DNA from: Euphorbia lathyris
Taxonomy: Eukaryota > Streptophyta > Magnoliopsida > Malpighiales > Euphorbiaceae
Assembly: GCF_963576675.1 (NCBI RefSeq)
Contig: NC_088913.1
Coordinates: 78,181,001 to 78,245,000 of the forward strand
Reading direction: 5' to 3'
Length of the DNA stretch: 64,000 nt
The notes under the pieces are model-generated. The model ran no database searches. It saw only the letters and a list, made by a program, of their open reading frames with translations, and was not told the origin of the DNA. Positions 1 to 11,060 of the stretch are shown here, in pieces; positions within the stretch are counted from its first letter, which is position 1, and every line of letters begins with the position of its first letter. The translations under genes were made by a program, and so were the position numbers.

Positions 1-2
1 CA

Positions 3-1433
3 AAGAAGACCGCTGTTGAGGAAGCTCAGGACTTAACCACCTACAAATATGATGAGCTCATCGGCTCGCTACTGACCCATGAGATATCAATGAAAAACTT
101 CGAGGTGAAGGAAAAGTCTGAAGACAAGAAGCAAAAATCTCTTGTCATGAAAGCTGACTCCACTGATGGGAGATCAACAGATGATGAAGAGATGGCTATG
201 TTCACAAGGAAGATGAAAAGGCTATTCAGAAAGAATGACAAATATTCTAAGAAGCCTTACAGAAAGTTTGATAAGTATAAAGCTGAGTCCAGCGACAGCA
301 AATACAAGAAGGACAACTCAAAGCCTATTACATGCTTTGAATGTCATCAAACTGGCCATATCAAGTCAAGTTGCCCCACGCCGAGGAAAGAAAAGAAGAA
401 CGGCAAAAAAGCAATGGTGGCAACATGGAGCGACAGTGATGAGTCTTCATCAACAGAAGCTGAGGCCACCGAGTCAGCGAAGATATGCTTCATGGCTGAC
501 GAACTTGCTGAGTCGTGCTTATCTGAGCATGCTGACCCCTCCATTGCATCTGACGATGAGGAGCAATCAAATGAGGTAAGCTTGAGGTGTGCTGAGAAGT
601 TAAAGATGTGGTATATTGACAGCGCATACTCGAGGCACATGACTGGTGATGAAACTCAGTTCATCACGTTTGAGCGTAAACGAGGAGGAAGCGTAAGTTT
701 TGGCGACAACAAAAAGGGTAAGATAGTAGGGTCAGGAACCATCGGAGGTAATCCTACTATTGAGTCAGTCTCCCTAGTCAGCGGACTCAAATATAACTTA
801 CTCAGCGTAGCTCAGCTATGTGACAATGGGAGAAAAGTTATATTTGATGCTACTGGATGTAAAATATACGAGGGAAAAACAAATGAGTTAATTTTAACTG
901 CCCCTCGGATTGATAATGTCTTTATGCTAGACTTAGAGAAAAAGTTTTCAAAAACTGTATGCTTAGTTTCAAAGGAAGAAAATTCCTGGCTATGGCACAG
1001 GAGACTTGGTCATGTAAGCATGGACCTCCTGGCCAAATTAGCAAGAAAGCAATTGGTTGAGGGACTGCCTGAACTTAGATTTGAAAAAGATCAATTATGC
1101 CACGCTTGCCAAGCTGGAAAACAAACCAAACAATCTTTTCATAGTAAAAATGTTGTCTCAACTAAGCGTCCGTTAGAGTTACTACACTTGGATCTCTTCG
1201 GTCCAGTCCAGCCGTTGAGTCTGGGTGGAAGAAGATTTTCCTTGGTCATTGTACATGACTTATCTCGGTACACTTGGGTCATCTTGCTGAGTAGTAAGGA
1301 TGAGACCTTTGAGACATTTTCAAATTTGGTTAGAAAACTAGAAAATGACAAAGACCTAAAACTGGCTCACATCCGAAGTGATAATGGTGGAGAATTCAAA
1401 AACCAACAGTTTGTTGAATTCTGTGAAGCCAGC
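3..1433 (+). pseudogene. SIRE A gag-pol, first part (gag C-terminus, protease, integrase N-terminal half)
   Basis: The frame is open from the left edge to 1433, where the Athila element interrupts it. A retroviral-type zinc knuckle (C-x2-C-x4-H-x4-C, 333-374) marks the nucleocapsid part of gag. The aspartic protease active site reads D-S-A-Y-S at about 618, against the usual DSG/DSA-C-S of copia, so the residue after DSA is changed. The GAG-pre-integrase zinc-binding region (WLWHRRLGH...CHAC) covers about 987-1140. The integrase catalytic core begins near 1180 with the first Asp at 1191-1193 and the second in SDNGGEF at 1380. Reading continues in frame at 14995 after one copy of CCAGC. It is part of a retrotransposon polyprotein, broken by insertion. 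Confidence 0.92.
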
Positions 1434-2385
1434 TGTTGAGCGATTTCCGCAAGTGCATGGTATACGCTTGTAGTAATAAAAGATATCGATCCCACAGGGA
1501 ACGTTTTTCAACAAAACTTATTTATAATCGGTTAAATTTACTTTAAAGGTTTATAATATGGAAAATCGTTTAATCGGTTTTGGTTTTGAAATTGCTAGAA
1601 TGAGAATTAGATTAGAGTATGAAGATGTTAGAAAATATTCTGATTTAAAAATGAATTTGCAAAACAGGAACGTTTTAGTACTTTAGAAAAGTAAACAGGT
1701 ATATTTGTTTGCATTAAGCAAAGAAAACAACTTTAAACTTTGTACGAATTATAAAAATGAAATAAATGACGGAACCTCTAATTAATTGGCTTTGAACGCG
1801 ACAAAACCCTTTCGGGATAGTTGCCCTTAATCAAATTAAAACTCTTTCGAGATAATAATTTGCCTAAGTGTTCAACAAAGTTTCCTTGTAAAGATTTTGG
1901 ATTAAATACGTTTTAATGAAAACACCAGCAGTCACTTTAGTGGATTGGTTACCATAAGTGCCGCATAAAAATCTATCGAATAGAACGGACTTTATTAGAT
2001 GAAATATAAATTGATACAAGTTTACAGAGAACATGGAGCATTGAATTCTTCGACGGCGTGCAAGTGAACGGGTTGTCAATCCTTTCCTTGGGTTTCGTTA
2101 GAGTTTGTTAGGCTCAGGGGCGAATCCTCTACTCAATCTTCTCGTTGAATCTTCGTAATAGAGACTGGGTCGGTCTACTACCAAAATGAAAACTAAACTG
2201 GAACAATGTCTAAACGCTACTGAGTTTGTTATTATTTAGTAAACAATGTGTGTACATCATATTGCTTTTGAACAGAATCTAAATCTAACTTCTGAATCAC
2301 TTGACTCGGAATTTCTGCATAAATTCTACACTAATCTCTTTCTTCTACACATATAACATTATATTTCAACTCTCCATCAACTCTT

Positions 2386-2393
2386 TATTTATA
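2386..2393 (-). promoter_or_regulatory. TATA box of Athila 3' LTR
   Basis: TATAAATA on the minus strand, in the expected U3/R position. The same box is at 14453-14460 in the 5' LTR. Confidence 0.7.
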
Positions 2394-2615
2394 GATGTTG
2401 AAGAGTCTTGATTGAAGTGTCGTGTCCGTTGTGAAGGATCGTGTCCGCTGCGAAAGGACGTCTTTATCCACCCGAACGATCGCGTTTCGTCGAAAACGAA
2501 AGTGTGTAACTAGGATTCTAAAGTCTCCTGCTCGTACCGAGAATATTAAATTCTCTACCGAGAATGGGGGAGCAACAATTTGTACTTCGGACGAAGGGAA
2601 GGAGGGCTGAGGGAC

Positions 2616-2658
2616 GCGTGTCGCGACCGTGAATATTAGAGGCCGCGGTCACGGCACG
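2616..2658. repeat. 43-bp GC-rich hairpin, copy 1 (3' LTR)
   Basis: The left arm GCGTGTCGCGACCGTG and its imperfect reverse complement are separated by 11 nt. It lies 222 bp upstream of the LTR TATA box in element orientation. Three more copies of the same length and orientation lie in this element. Confidence 0.85.
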
Positions 2659-2922
2659 GAGCGTTTTTCACCTCTTCGGCTCTCGTTCGTGTCCTCGACT
2701 TGGCGTTATTAATTTTCGTCGTCTTCGACTCCTTTTGTAGGGCTTTTCTTCTATTTTTGAGCTCTTTTTACTCCTATTTGGATTTTACCAAATATTTATG
2801 TACCTTGTAAGAAAGAAACATATTCGGGAGTAAAAGTATTCTAAATAGGTATAAATAGCATAAATTCGTAGCAATATTGATGTAATTATTGATGATATTT
2901 TAGGTATATTTTTGGCTTAACA

Positions 2923-2936
2923 AATCTCCACACTTA
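2923..2936 (-). other. Polypurine tract of Athila-type element
   Basis: On the minus strand, AAGTGTGGAGATTT directly precedes the 3' LTR start TGTTAAGCC. This purine run primes plus-strand synthesis in LTR retroelements. Confidence 0.75.
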
Positions 2937-4370
2937 ATCTTTTGCTAGTCCCGGGCAAAATTTCACTGAATTTATTCTTTAACTAATCTTTTTATGAAAA
3001 TAAAACATATATCTCTGTATTACCTTTAAAATTAGTTAAGCCGAAAAGACTAACTTCGCATGGCAAATTTATACGCAAAATATCAAACTAACTTAGTATA
3101 AATATGATATATCATTCGTCTTGTATTTTCAATTTTGAATTGAAGCATTTGGGACGATATAAGCACGCATGTTATTGAGTTTTTCATCTCAAAGCATTTC
3201 AAAGCACTAAATTTCCTTTCCCAAACCTAAACTAATATATAAGATATATTAAATGAATAAGTTCTTAATTTAAAATTTTTTTGCTTGGTTACGCCCGAAA
3301 TAAGGGTGGTTTCAACCGTAACCTTATACGTATTTTATTGTTTTGTGTTTGCTTAAGAGGTACCGACCATGCCATGGGTGGACGCAATCGTTACTTTAAA
3401 CTTAAACACGCTTTATTTTTTCTTTAAACGTTCCTTCCATACCTCGATTGTGATAAGGGTGGTCGCAACCGTGGCCAAAAGTAAACGGTACTTAATTTTC
3501 TTCCCTTTCATACCTCGATTGTGATAAGGTTGGTCTCAATCGTGGCCAAAAGTTAAGAATTCAACTAATTGATTAATTAATATGAATTATAAAATTGAAA
3601 TTGGGAAAAAGAAAGATAGCACATTCATCCTATATTGACTTAAAATTCAACATGTATTATGGCTAAAGTTTCCTTAAAAACTTCAATTGGTGTTAATGTA
3701 AGACGAAATCAAACCGAGCTAAAAATTGTTAGTTCAATTTAATGCTTATAAACCTAATTGAAAACTTAAAATAAGATTTATTGTATCATGAATTGCATGA
3801 TATAAAATAGAGATTAAAAATAAAGAATTTATTTAACTAAAATACATTTACTCGAGACAATTTTACTTAAAATCGTATCGGAGATTTGTGAAAAAATTTG
3901 AAAAATATTACCCGTATAGAAATATATTATTTCTATTGATAAAGATAACCTAAAAATAATCATATTAACTTATGGTTAATTTATAAACATATGAAAAATG
4001 TAAAGTTAATAAAAATAGCGTTTTAAACAAGTTTATGTTGCAAAATACGTTGCATTTGCATATAAATGATTCGTTGCATTTGTTATTTGTTTTGCAAAAT
4101 AATATCTTTGTTGCATTTATTCATATACGTATAGAAATTGATATATGTATGTCTCCTCCCACACGTAAATTGGACCATGTCCTCATTGGTGCAAAAATAA
4201 TGGAGAAAACATAAAAAATAAATACGAAATAAGGCATATGAAACAAAGATTGAAATTGTAGCAAATTAAACATTCAACATAAAATGAAAAATGGAAAATT
4301 GTACCAAACATAGGAAAATTAAAATTGTACCAAATATAACAAGATAAAAATAAAATGAAAGGAAAACAAC
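2937..4370 (-). other. Athila 3' non-coding region with short direct repeats
   Basis: AT-rich, no plausible ORF. It contains a 45-bp direct repeat with a few changes (3438-3482 and 3509-3553; core TCGATTGTGATAAG plus GTGGCCAAAAGT). Weaker relatives of its ending lie around 3303-3390. Nothing else is recognisable. Confidence 0.7.
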
Positions 4371-5591
4371 CTATGCTTGAGGTGGGGAATCGGGAGGTGT
4401 AGGTGACGTCTCCACATTGCGGCGTCGGAAAAAAGAAAGCATCCGATGCCGAGTCGATCGATGTTCACGCCTCAAAAGGTTGAGGTTGTCATTCATCACC
4501 ATATTGTTTTCAACCAAATCATCAATTCTCAAGTTCATTTGACGATTGTTGGAATTGATTTGGTTCAAAATCCTCCGCAAATCTACCGGATCATCCTCCG
4601 CTTGAGGTGCTTGGGGTTGTGCTTGAGCCGGTGGTTCATCCTCCTCGCCTTCTGCCTCTCCGCCTCCGTCGGTACCTACAAATTGAGAACTTGAAGCGCC
4701 ACCACCCATAGTGCCACAAAGATGGGCAATACGGGAGGCATGCGAAATAAAGACGGGAGGTCCTTGTGGAAGCAATAAATGAGCTCGCTCAAGAGCCGAG
4801 ATATCCAAAAGTGGAACATACCCACGGTAGGTGGACATGTCATAATCGGCCAACTCACCCCGTGCTCCCAACACAATAGCGGTGATAAAATTACAAAGAG
4901 GGATCTGAATGGTACTAGCCCTCGAAGCACGGAACAAATTATCAAATAAAATACCAATGCTATCAATCCGCAAGCCTTTAAGCAAGCTATCCAAAACATA
5001 CAAATCCCGAACCTGAATCTTGGAACTCTCCACACGACCAAACAAGGAGAAACTCAAATACTTATGAAAGAAGAACACATAATTGTCCATAATCAACTTG
5101 CTTGAAGTGTTTTTCGAATTAAAATAATCTTGGTCCGAAAGAGTTTGCCAAACCGTATCATTATCAAAATCTTTAGGCTTATCATAAAAATTAGAAGTAG
5201 GGAAACCAAACATATTTCCCATTGCTTCATAATCAATGGTGTATGTGATACCATTATTCCTAAAAGAGATGGAAGTTTTCTTCTTGTTTATGGTCAAAGT
5301 GACCAAAAATTCCACTACATATTCATTAATACGCGGGAAACGCATATTAACGAATTCTTGTCAACCCTACGCTTCAATAAAGGCATCAATTCGAGTAGAG
5401 AAATTTAATGCTCTTACCGAATGGAAGTCTAAGAAGTGCATATCTACAAATTGGCGGTCGGCCTGTGAAAAATGTTTGAAACGAGCGGCTTCCTCCTCCG
5501 AATAGATATCGAAATAAGCTCCGCATTGAACCCGAAGGCGATTAGCTTCCGTAACAGCGGGCTTGTTACCAACACGCTTAGTCCTAACCAT
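4371..5591 (-). pseudogene. Athila accessory ORF B (ATHILA ORF-1-like), two in-frame stops
   Basis: Read from the ATG at 5589-5591 (start MVRTKRVGNKP) the frame runs 407 codons to 4371, with a TAG at 5367-5369 and a TGA at 5361-5363 only two codons apart. The following part (NMRFPRINEYVVEFLVTL) matches the paralogous ORF at 6642-7589, so both stops are mutations inside one gene; the TGA sits where the paralog has Trp. The C-terminus is rich in Gln, Pro and Glu with a likely coiled coil (about 4500-4600), then a basic tail. It resembles the ATHILA ORF-1 family, whose function is unknown. It occupies the position sometimes called env-like, but I see no signal peptide or membrane segment. Confidence 0.8.
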
Positions 5592-5835
5592 GGTGATGAT
5601 GTTTAGTGTTTTTAGGGTTTGAGAAGAAGAATAAGAAGAAAAAGGAATTGAGAGAAAGAGTAAAGCTTGAAGATGAGTTTGGGGGTTTTGAATTGGAAGT
5701 GATTGAAAAATAGAAAAGAGGATAGAAATTGGAGTGAATAAATTAGGAAGAGTAAAAGTAGATTTTTTGGGGAAGAGTTTAGTGTAAGGGATTGGGTAAA
5801 AATAGAGGTGATGTGAGGTTTGTGTAAGAGGTAGG

Positions 5836-5843
5836 TTTATATA
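5836..5843 (-). promoter_or_regulatory. Candidate internal TATA box for accessory ORF B
   Basis: TATATAAA on the minus strand, about 245 bp upstream of the ORF B start and 88 bp downstream of hairpin copy 2. The spacing suits an independent transcript. This is inference from motif and position only. Confidence 0.5.
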
Positions 5844-5931
5844 GGGTTGTATAGGTAGGTGAATAGGTAGAATAGGAATAGGAATAGGCAAAATTTGGTG
5901 TCAAAATCGGATTGAAATGGGCATATAATAT

Positions 5932-5974
5932 GCGTGTCGCGACCGCGAATGGCAAAGCCGCGGCCGCGGCACGC
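5932..5974. repeat. 43-bp GC-rich hairpin, copy 2 (upstream of ORF B)
   Basis: Arms GCGTGTCGCGACCGCG and CGCGGCCGCGGCACGC (14 of 16 paired) with an 11-nt loop. It is followed at about 6010 by an ACCGAGAATT motif that is also seen near the LTR copies. Confidence 0.85.
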
Positions 5975-6641
5975 GAACTTCAGGCAATTTTCGCCTTGAA
6001 AATTGGCCGAACTTGCTGCTCATACCGAGAATTAGAATTGGTCAAAATGGCCAATTGGGGTACCTAATGACTTGGTTTGTGCATTTTTGTTGGTGGAATG
6101 GTTCCTGAATGTAATATTAAGTGTTCCTGCACTTAAAAACTAAAATAAATGACATTAATTGCAAGGAAAACCAAAGGTTTTACCTTAATAAATTGAATTA
6201 AAGTATAATAAATTGGTTATGAAGAATTAATGAAACGTAAATGTGCATTTATGCATATAAGTTAAGAGAACCATATTAAATGCATAATAAGTGCATGTTA
6301 ATACATATTTAATACATGAATTGAAATGATAAAAAGATAACTTAATTCATTGAAAATAAATTGAGTTACAAATAGAATTAAATGTGGATATATGTGTGGA
6401 AAAATAGAAAACCATATTAGTTCATGTGAATCCTTTTTATCTTAATTTGAGTAAGAATAATTAGAATCGACCCATATGAAATATGCTAAGTATAGATAAT
6501 GGATCAAATAGATAAGTCTAATAAAATTAAGAATTGAACTAAATAAGATCTTTATTATATTAACATATGTACAAATAACGAAAACAAACCAATAATTAAT
6601 ACAAAACAAAATATATACAAAAATAAAATGAAAAACATAAA
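5975..6641 (-). other. Non-coding spacer between accessory ORFs
   Basis: AT-rich sequence. Apart from the ACCGAGAATT-type motif at about 6018 I see no gene, RNA or repeat here. Confidence 0.6.
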
Positions 6642-7589
6642 CTATTCTACATATTCATCCCTATCAAACGGGATATTTCTGGCCTTAATACGATCAATTT
6701 GAAACTGCACGAAAGTTTCACGTTCCGGTGCAGACAAAAATTGAGGCCCTGCTCGAAAGACACGTTTTACAAGTCCTTCATGCTCGAGAAACTCATAGTC
6801 AATTGTCGGGAAGAATTCATCATCACTCCAGGGAACATCAATGGTACCCTTTGAACCGAGAATTATTCCACAGATTATATTGCCGAACCCAATCTTCTTA
6901 TCTTTGGATCGAGAAGCGGCGACAAGACCCTCCATCAGAATCTTTGAAGAATCTACTGCATTTCCCTGGAATATATCTCCAATGACATAAAGATCTGTGT
7001 CATGGACCACACTACTGAATGCGCGACCGAATAAACCGTGACATAGGAATTTGTGCAGATACAACATGGAGTTGGAGCGAAAAGAGTGATTATAGGCGAG
7101 TTTTGAATTGAATCGCCAGAATCCAGTGAGCATTCTCCAAACATCCGTGGATGTCATGTCTCTTCTAGGATGACATTTGATTGTATCCCTCGGGGGAAAA
7201 CCAAACCAAACATGCAACTCGGGATAGCCGAAAGTAAAGATTTCGCCTTCCCGACGAAAACTGAGACGTACTCGTCGTTTATTAGTGAAACGCATGGTAC
7301 AAAAGAATTCAAGTATCCAGTCACCTATTATTGGAAATCGCATTTGGGCGAATTTTGTCCACCCTAAGCGCTCCATATAGCGGCTCATGTCATCACTAAT
7401 TCCAAGTTGGTTGTTAAGGAATTCATCCATATACAACATTCCGGTGAAGAATTTGTAACGGAGATTCCAATAACGCCTACCTTCATCGTGGTTGAAGATA
7501 GGAAAAGGCGCCCCATATCGCTTAGATAAGTCTGGGCGTTTGTTGATTGAGGCAGCATTGTGCCTAGATGGTTTGTATTTGGTAGGCAT
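6642..7589 (-). CDS. Athila accessory ORF A (ATHILA ORF-1-like), 315 aa, open
   Basis: The ATG at 7587-7589 gives MPTKYKPSRHN and an uninterrupted 315-residue frame. The central part (GWTKFAQMRFPIIGDWILEF, then VRLSFRREGEIFTFGY and WFGFPP) is shared with accessory ORF B, so the two are diverged duplicates in one element. Length and content suit the ATHILA ORF-1 family of unknown function. No transmembrane or secretion signal is visible, so an envelope role is not supported. It lies 3' of pol, has its own upstream TATA box (7695-7701) and hairpin (7847-7889), and is the only long accessory frame without a stop. Confidence 0.8.
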   Translation of the reverse strand: MPTKYKPSRHNAASINKRPDLSKRYGAPFPIFNHDEGRRYWNLRYKFFTGMLYMDEFLNNQLGISDDMSRYMERLGWTKFAQMRFPIIGDWILEFFCTMRFTNKRRVRLSFRREGEIFTFGYPELHVWFGFPPRDTIKCHPRRDMTSTDVWRMLTGFWRFNSKLAYNHSFRSNSMLYLHKFLCHGLFGRAFSSVVHDTDLYVIGDIFQGNAVDSSKILMEGLVAASRSKDKKIGFGNIICGIILGSKGTIDVPWSDDEFFPTIDYEFLEHEGLVKRVFRAGPQFLSAPERETFVQFQIDRIKARNIPFDRDEYVE

Positions 7590-7694
7590 AGTGCAAAGTT
7601 TGTGATACTTTAGCAAGAACGGTGTTTGCGAAGAAAATCAGAATTCTGACAAAAATGAAAAGAATTGTAACAGAACTTGAATCTCATAGGATTA

Positions 7695-7701
7695 ATTTAT
7701 A
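7695..7701 (-). promoter_or_regulatory. Candidate internal TATA box for accessory ORF A
   Basis: TATAAAT on the minus strand, about 105 bp upstream of the ORF A start and 145 bp downstream of hairpin copy 3. Position and motif only. Confidence 0.5.
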
Positions 7702-7846
7702 AGAGTTGAAGATGAAAAGAGGTGTTGTTTTAATTATGAAAAGGTATAAAATTACACCTTTCGGGAATGAATAAACTTAATGTTTCATTTGCCAAGAGGT
7801 TCGTCGAAAGGTTAGAGTGTTTCAGACCTGATAGTGCAGGAAACAC

Positions 7847-7889
7847 GCGTGTCGCGACCGTGAATGTCAAAACCGCGGTCGCGACACGC
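7847..7889. repeat. 43-bp GC-rich hairpin, copy 3 (upstream of ORF A)
   Basis: Arms GCGTGTCGCGACCGTG and CGCGGTCGCGACACGC pair at 15 of 16 positions around an 11-nt loop. This is the best preserved of the four copies. Confidence 0.88.
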
Positions 7890-8261
7890 TAATTTCCTTA
7901 CGGAAATCAGGCATCGAAGCTACCTCCCGATTCACGGTAGAGAATTTAAAATTCTCGGTATGAACAGAGAAATCCGAACCTGTTTGGACTATTCTTAAAA
8001 AGGGGATTCTCGGCAGGGAATTCTAAATTCTCGGTAGAGAATTGCCTGAAACTTCAAATTCATCTTAATTTCCTAAAAATTAAATCTAAAATCATGAAAT
8101 AGAAATATTTTATGCATTTAAATCATAACATAAAGTCATCTAATCATAAAAATGGCATTTTGGAAAAAATAAAATAAAATATAACAAAATAAAATAAAAT
8201 AAATGAACAAAAATATAAAAACAATAAAACAAAATAAACTGTGTAAGATAAACTGAGTAAT
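7890..8261 (-). other. Spacer between pol and accessory ORF A with TCTCGGTA repeats
   Basis: It contains several inverted and direct copies of an ATTCTCGGTA/TACCGAGAAT motif (about 7935-8045), also found once or twice beside the other hairpins. The remainder (8050-8261) is A-rich with no gene. Confidence 0.65.
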
Positions 8262-11060
8262 TTATACGTCAGATAATCTTGTTACGAACGGAATTTCAAT
8301 TTGTGAAATATTTTCGTAATAGATTTTACATCGATTACCATTAACTTTGAATCGAACTCCGGTAGGACCTTCCAGTTCTAAAGAACCACAATCGAATGTT
8401 TAGACGACTAAATATGGTCCTAACCATCTGGACTTAAGTTTTCCTGGAAATAAACGAAGTCGTGAATTAAATAACAGCACTTTATCCCCAACATTAAAGT
8501 GTTTGACTTTAATTTTGGCATCGTGCCATTTTTTCACTTTTTCTTTATAAATCTTTGCATTTTCGTAAGATAGATGACGTAACTCATCTAACTCATTCAA
8601 ATTGAGCAAACGTTTCTTACCTGCTTGTTGTAAATCAAAGTTAAGTTCTCTAATATCCCAATAGGCTTTATGTTCTAATTCGACTGGCAAATGACATGCC
8701 TTCCCATACACTAAGCGGTACGGAGTCATTCCTATTGGTGTTTTAAATGCAGTACGGTATGCCCATAATGCATTATTGAGTTTAGAAGACCAATATTTTC
8801 TAGAAGATGAAACTGTTTTCTCAAGAATCCATTTGAGTTCTCGATTTGATATCTCCGCCTGACCATTTGACTGAGGATGGTACGACGTTGATACGCGGTG
8901 GCGTACTCCATATTTTTTCATAAGCGTTTCAAAACTCTTGTTTATAAAATGAGTACCGCCATCACTAACGATAACTCTTGGACAACCAAATCTACAAAAT
9001 ATATCTTCAAGAAAATTAACGACAACTTTAGAATCATTCGTCGGGGTTGCAATTGCTTCAACCCACTTTGAAACATAATCAACGGCAACTAATATGTAAG
9101 TTTTACCATTGGAAGGGGGAAAAGGTCCCATGAAATCTATTCCCCATATATCGAAGACTTCAACTTCTAATATGGTTGTGAGGGGCATCTCATCTTTCCT
9201 TCCTAGATTTCCTGTTCTTTGGCACTTATCACAACGAGTAATAAATGAACGGACGTCTTTAAACATCGTAGGCCAAAAAAAACCGCTTTCAAATATTCTA
9301 GCTGCTGTCTTGTTAACTCCATTATGTCCTCCATAAGAGCTAGAATGGAATTCCGATATTATGGATTCGTATTCATTTTCACCAATGCATCTCCTAATTA
9401 TCCCGTCACCACAAGTTTTGAACAAAAAAGGATCTTCCCAAAAATATTGTTTAATATCGAAGAAAAATTTCTTCTTTTGTTGGAAATCTAATCCTTCCGG
9501 AACAATATTGGCTGCAAGATAATTAGCAATATCTGCATACCAAGGTGACATGGCACTTTTTATTTGATAGAGGTGTTCATCAGGGAAATCATCTCGTATA
9601 CCGATAGTTTCACCTATAGGACCGTTTTCATCTTCAAGTCTCGATAGATGATCGGCGATAAGATTTTCTACTCCCTTTTTGTCTTTTATTTCTATATCAA
9701 ATTCTTGTAACAATAAAACCCATCTAATTAGACGTGGTTTTGCATCCTTTTTAGCAAATAAATATCTTAATGCTGCATGATCAGTATAAATAATAACTTT
9801 TGAACCTAATAAATATGACCTAAACTTGTCACATGCAAAAACTACGGCTAACATTTCTTTTTCTGTTGTGGTGTAGTTTAATTGTGCACCAGACAGTGTG
9901 TGACTTGCATAATAAATGACATGAAGTTTCTTATCTTTCCTTTGACCTAGAACACATCCGACAGCTAAATCACTTGCATCACACATAATTTCAAATGGTA
10001 AATCCCAATCGGGTTTAGCAATAACAGGTGCACTGACTAAAGCTGTTTTCAATGTTTCGAAAGCTTTAACGCATTCTTCATTAAAATCAAAGGTTGAATC
10101 TTTCATGAGTAAATTAGTAAGTGGTTTGGAAATTACAGAAAAATTCTTAATAAATCTTCTGTAAAAACCGGCATGTCCTAAAAATGATCTCACTCCCTTA
10201 ATAGTAGTTGGAGGGGGTAATTTATCTATTACTGAGGTTTTTGCTCTATCTACTTCTAATCCTTCTTCAGATATTTTGTGACCTAAAACAATTCCTTCGT
10301 CAACCATGAAATGACATTTTTCCCAATTTAATACCAAATTTGTTTCTTCACACCTAGACAAAACTTTATCCAAATTTTCTAGGCACGAATCAAAAGAATC
10401 TCCATAAACTGAAAAATCGTCCATAAAAACTTCCATGATATCTTCAATGAAATCATTAAAAATCGCAGTCATACAACGTTGAAATGTTGCAGGTGCGTTA
10501 CATAGACCAAAGGGCATTCTTCTATATGCAAATGTTCCGTAAGGACATGTGAAGGTTGTTTTATCTTGGTCATCCAGGTAAATGTATATTTGAAAGAATC
10601 CGGAGTAACCATCAAGAAAACAGTAGAAAGCATGACCAGCTATCATTTCGATCATTTGATCAATGAAAGGAAGAGGAAAATGATCTTTCCTAGTTGCTTT
10701 ATCTAGATTTCTATAATCTATACAAACCCTCCAACCAGTGGTGGTTCGCGTATGTATTAATTCACCTTCTTCATTCCTTACAACTATTATGCCTCCCTTT
10801 TTAGGAACACAATGGATTGGACTAACCCATTCACTATCCGAAATAGGATAAATAATTCCATTGTCCAGAAGTTTAGTAATCTCATTTTTTACTACTTCTT
10901 TCATGTTCGGATTTAGGCGTCTTTGCCTATCCGCTTTAGGTGGCTTATCTTCTTCTAAGTGAATTCTGTGCATTACAATACTTGGATTAATACCTTTTAA
11001 GTCTGAAATTTGCCAACCCATACTTCCTATCCTATTTCTAACAACTTCTTTCAATTTCTC
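8262..11060 (-). pseudogene. Athila pol: reverse transcriptase, RNase H, integrase
   Basis: This continues the gag-protease frame after a TAA at 11061-11063. Reverse transcriptase comes first (catalytic FMDDFSVYG near 10420), then RNase H (about 9600-10040, with [10 protein letters not shown] and [11 protein letters not shown]), a zinc-binding HHCC region (CDKC) and an integrase core with [15 protein letters not shown] and GQAE supplying the three acidic residues (about 8850-9130). A TAA at 8400-8402 cuts off the last 45 residues, which continue in frame to a stop at 8262-8264. With intact catalytic residues and only two stops in the whole gag-pol frame, the copy decayed recently. It would encode the replication enzymes of the element. 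Confidence 0.9.

Larger units (their letters stand above)
1434..2922 (-). repeat. 3' LTR of Athila-type element (1489 bp)
   Basis: It starts TGTTGAGC and ends GGCTTAACA on the plus strand, matching the outer end of the right LTR. From about 1645 to 2922 it aligns with 13731-14989. The segment 1434-1645, which is the U5 end next to the outer border, has no counterpart in the right LTR. A 13-bp duplication-like indel lies near 2138. Confidence 0.92.

Noticed and set aside
2422..2610. Short frames in the Athila LTRs (also 14489-14724)
   Set aside because: They lie in U3 beside the hairpin and exist in both LTRs only because the LTRs are copies.
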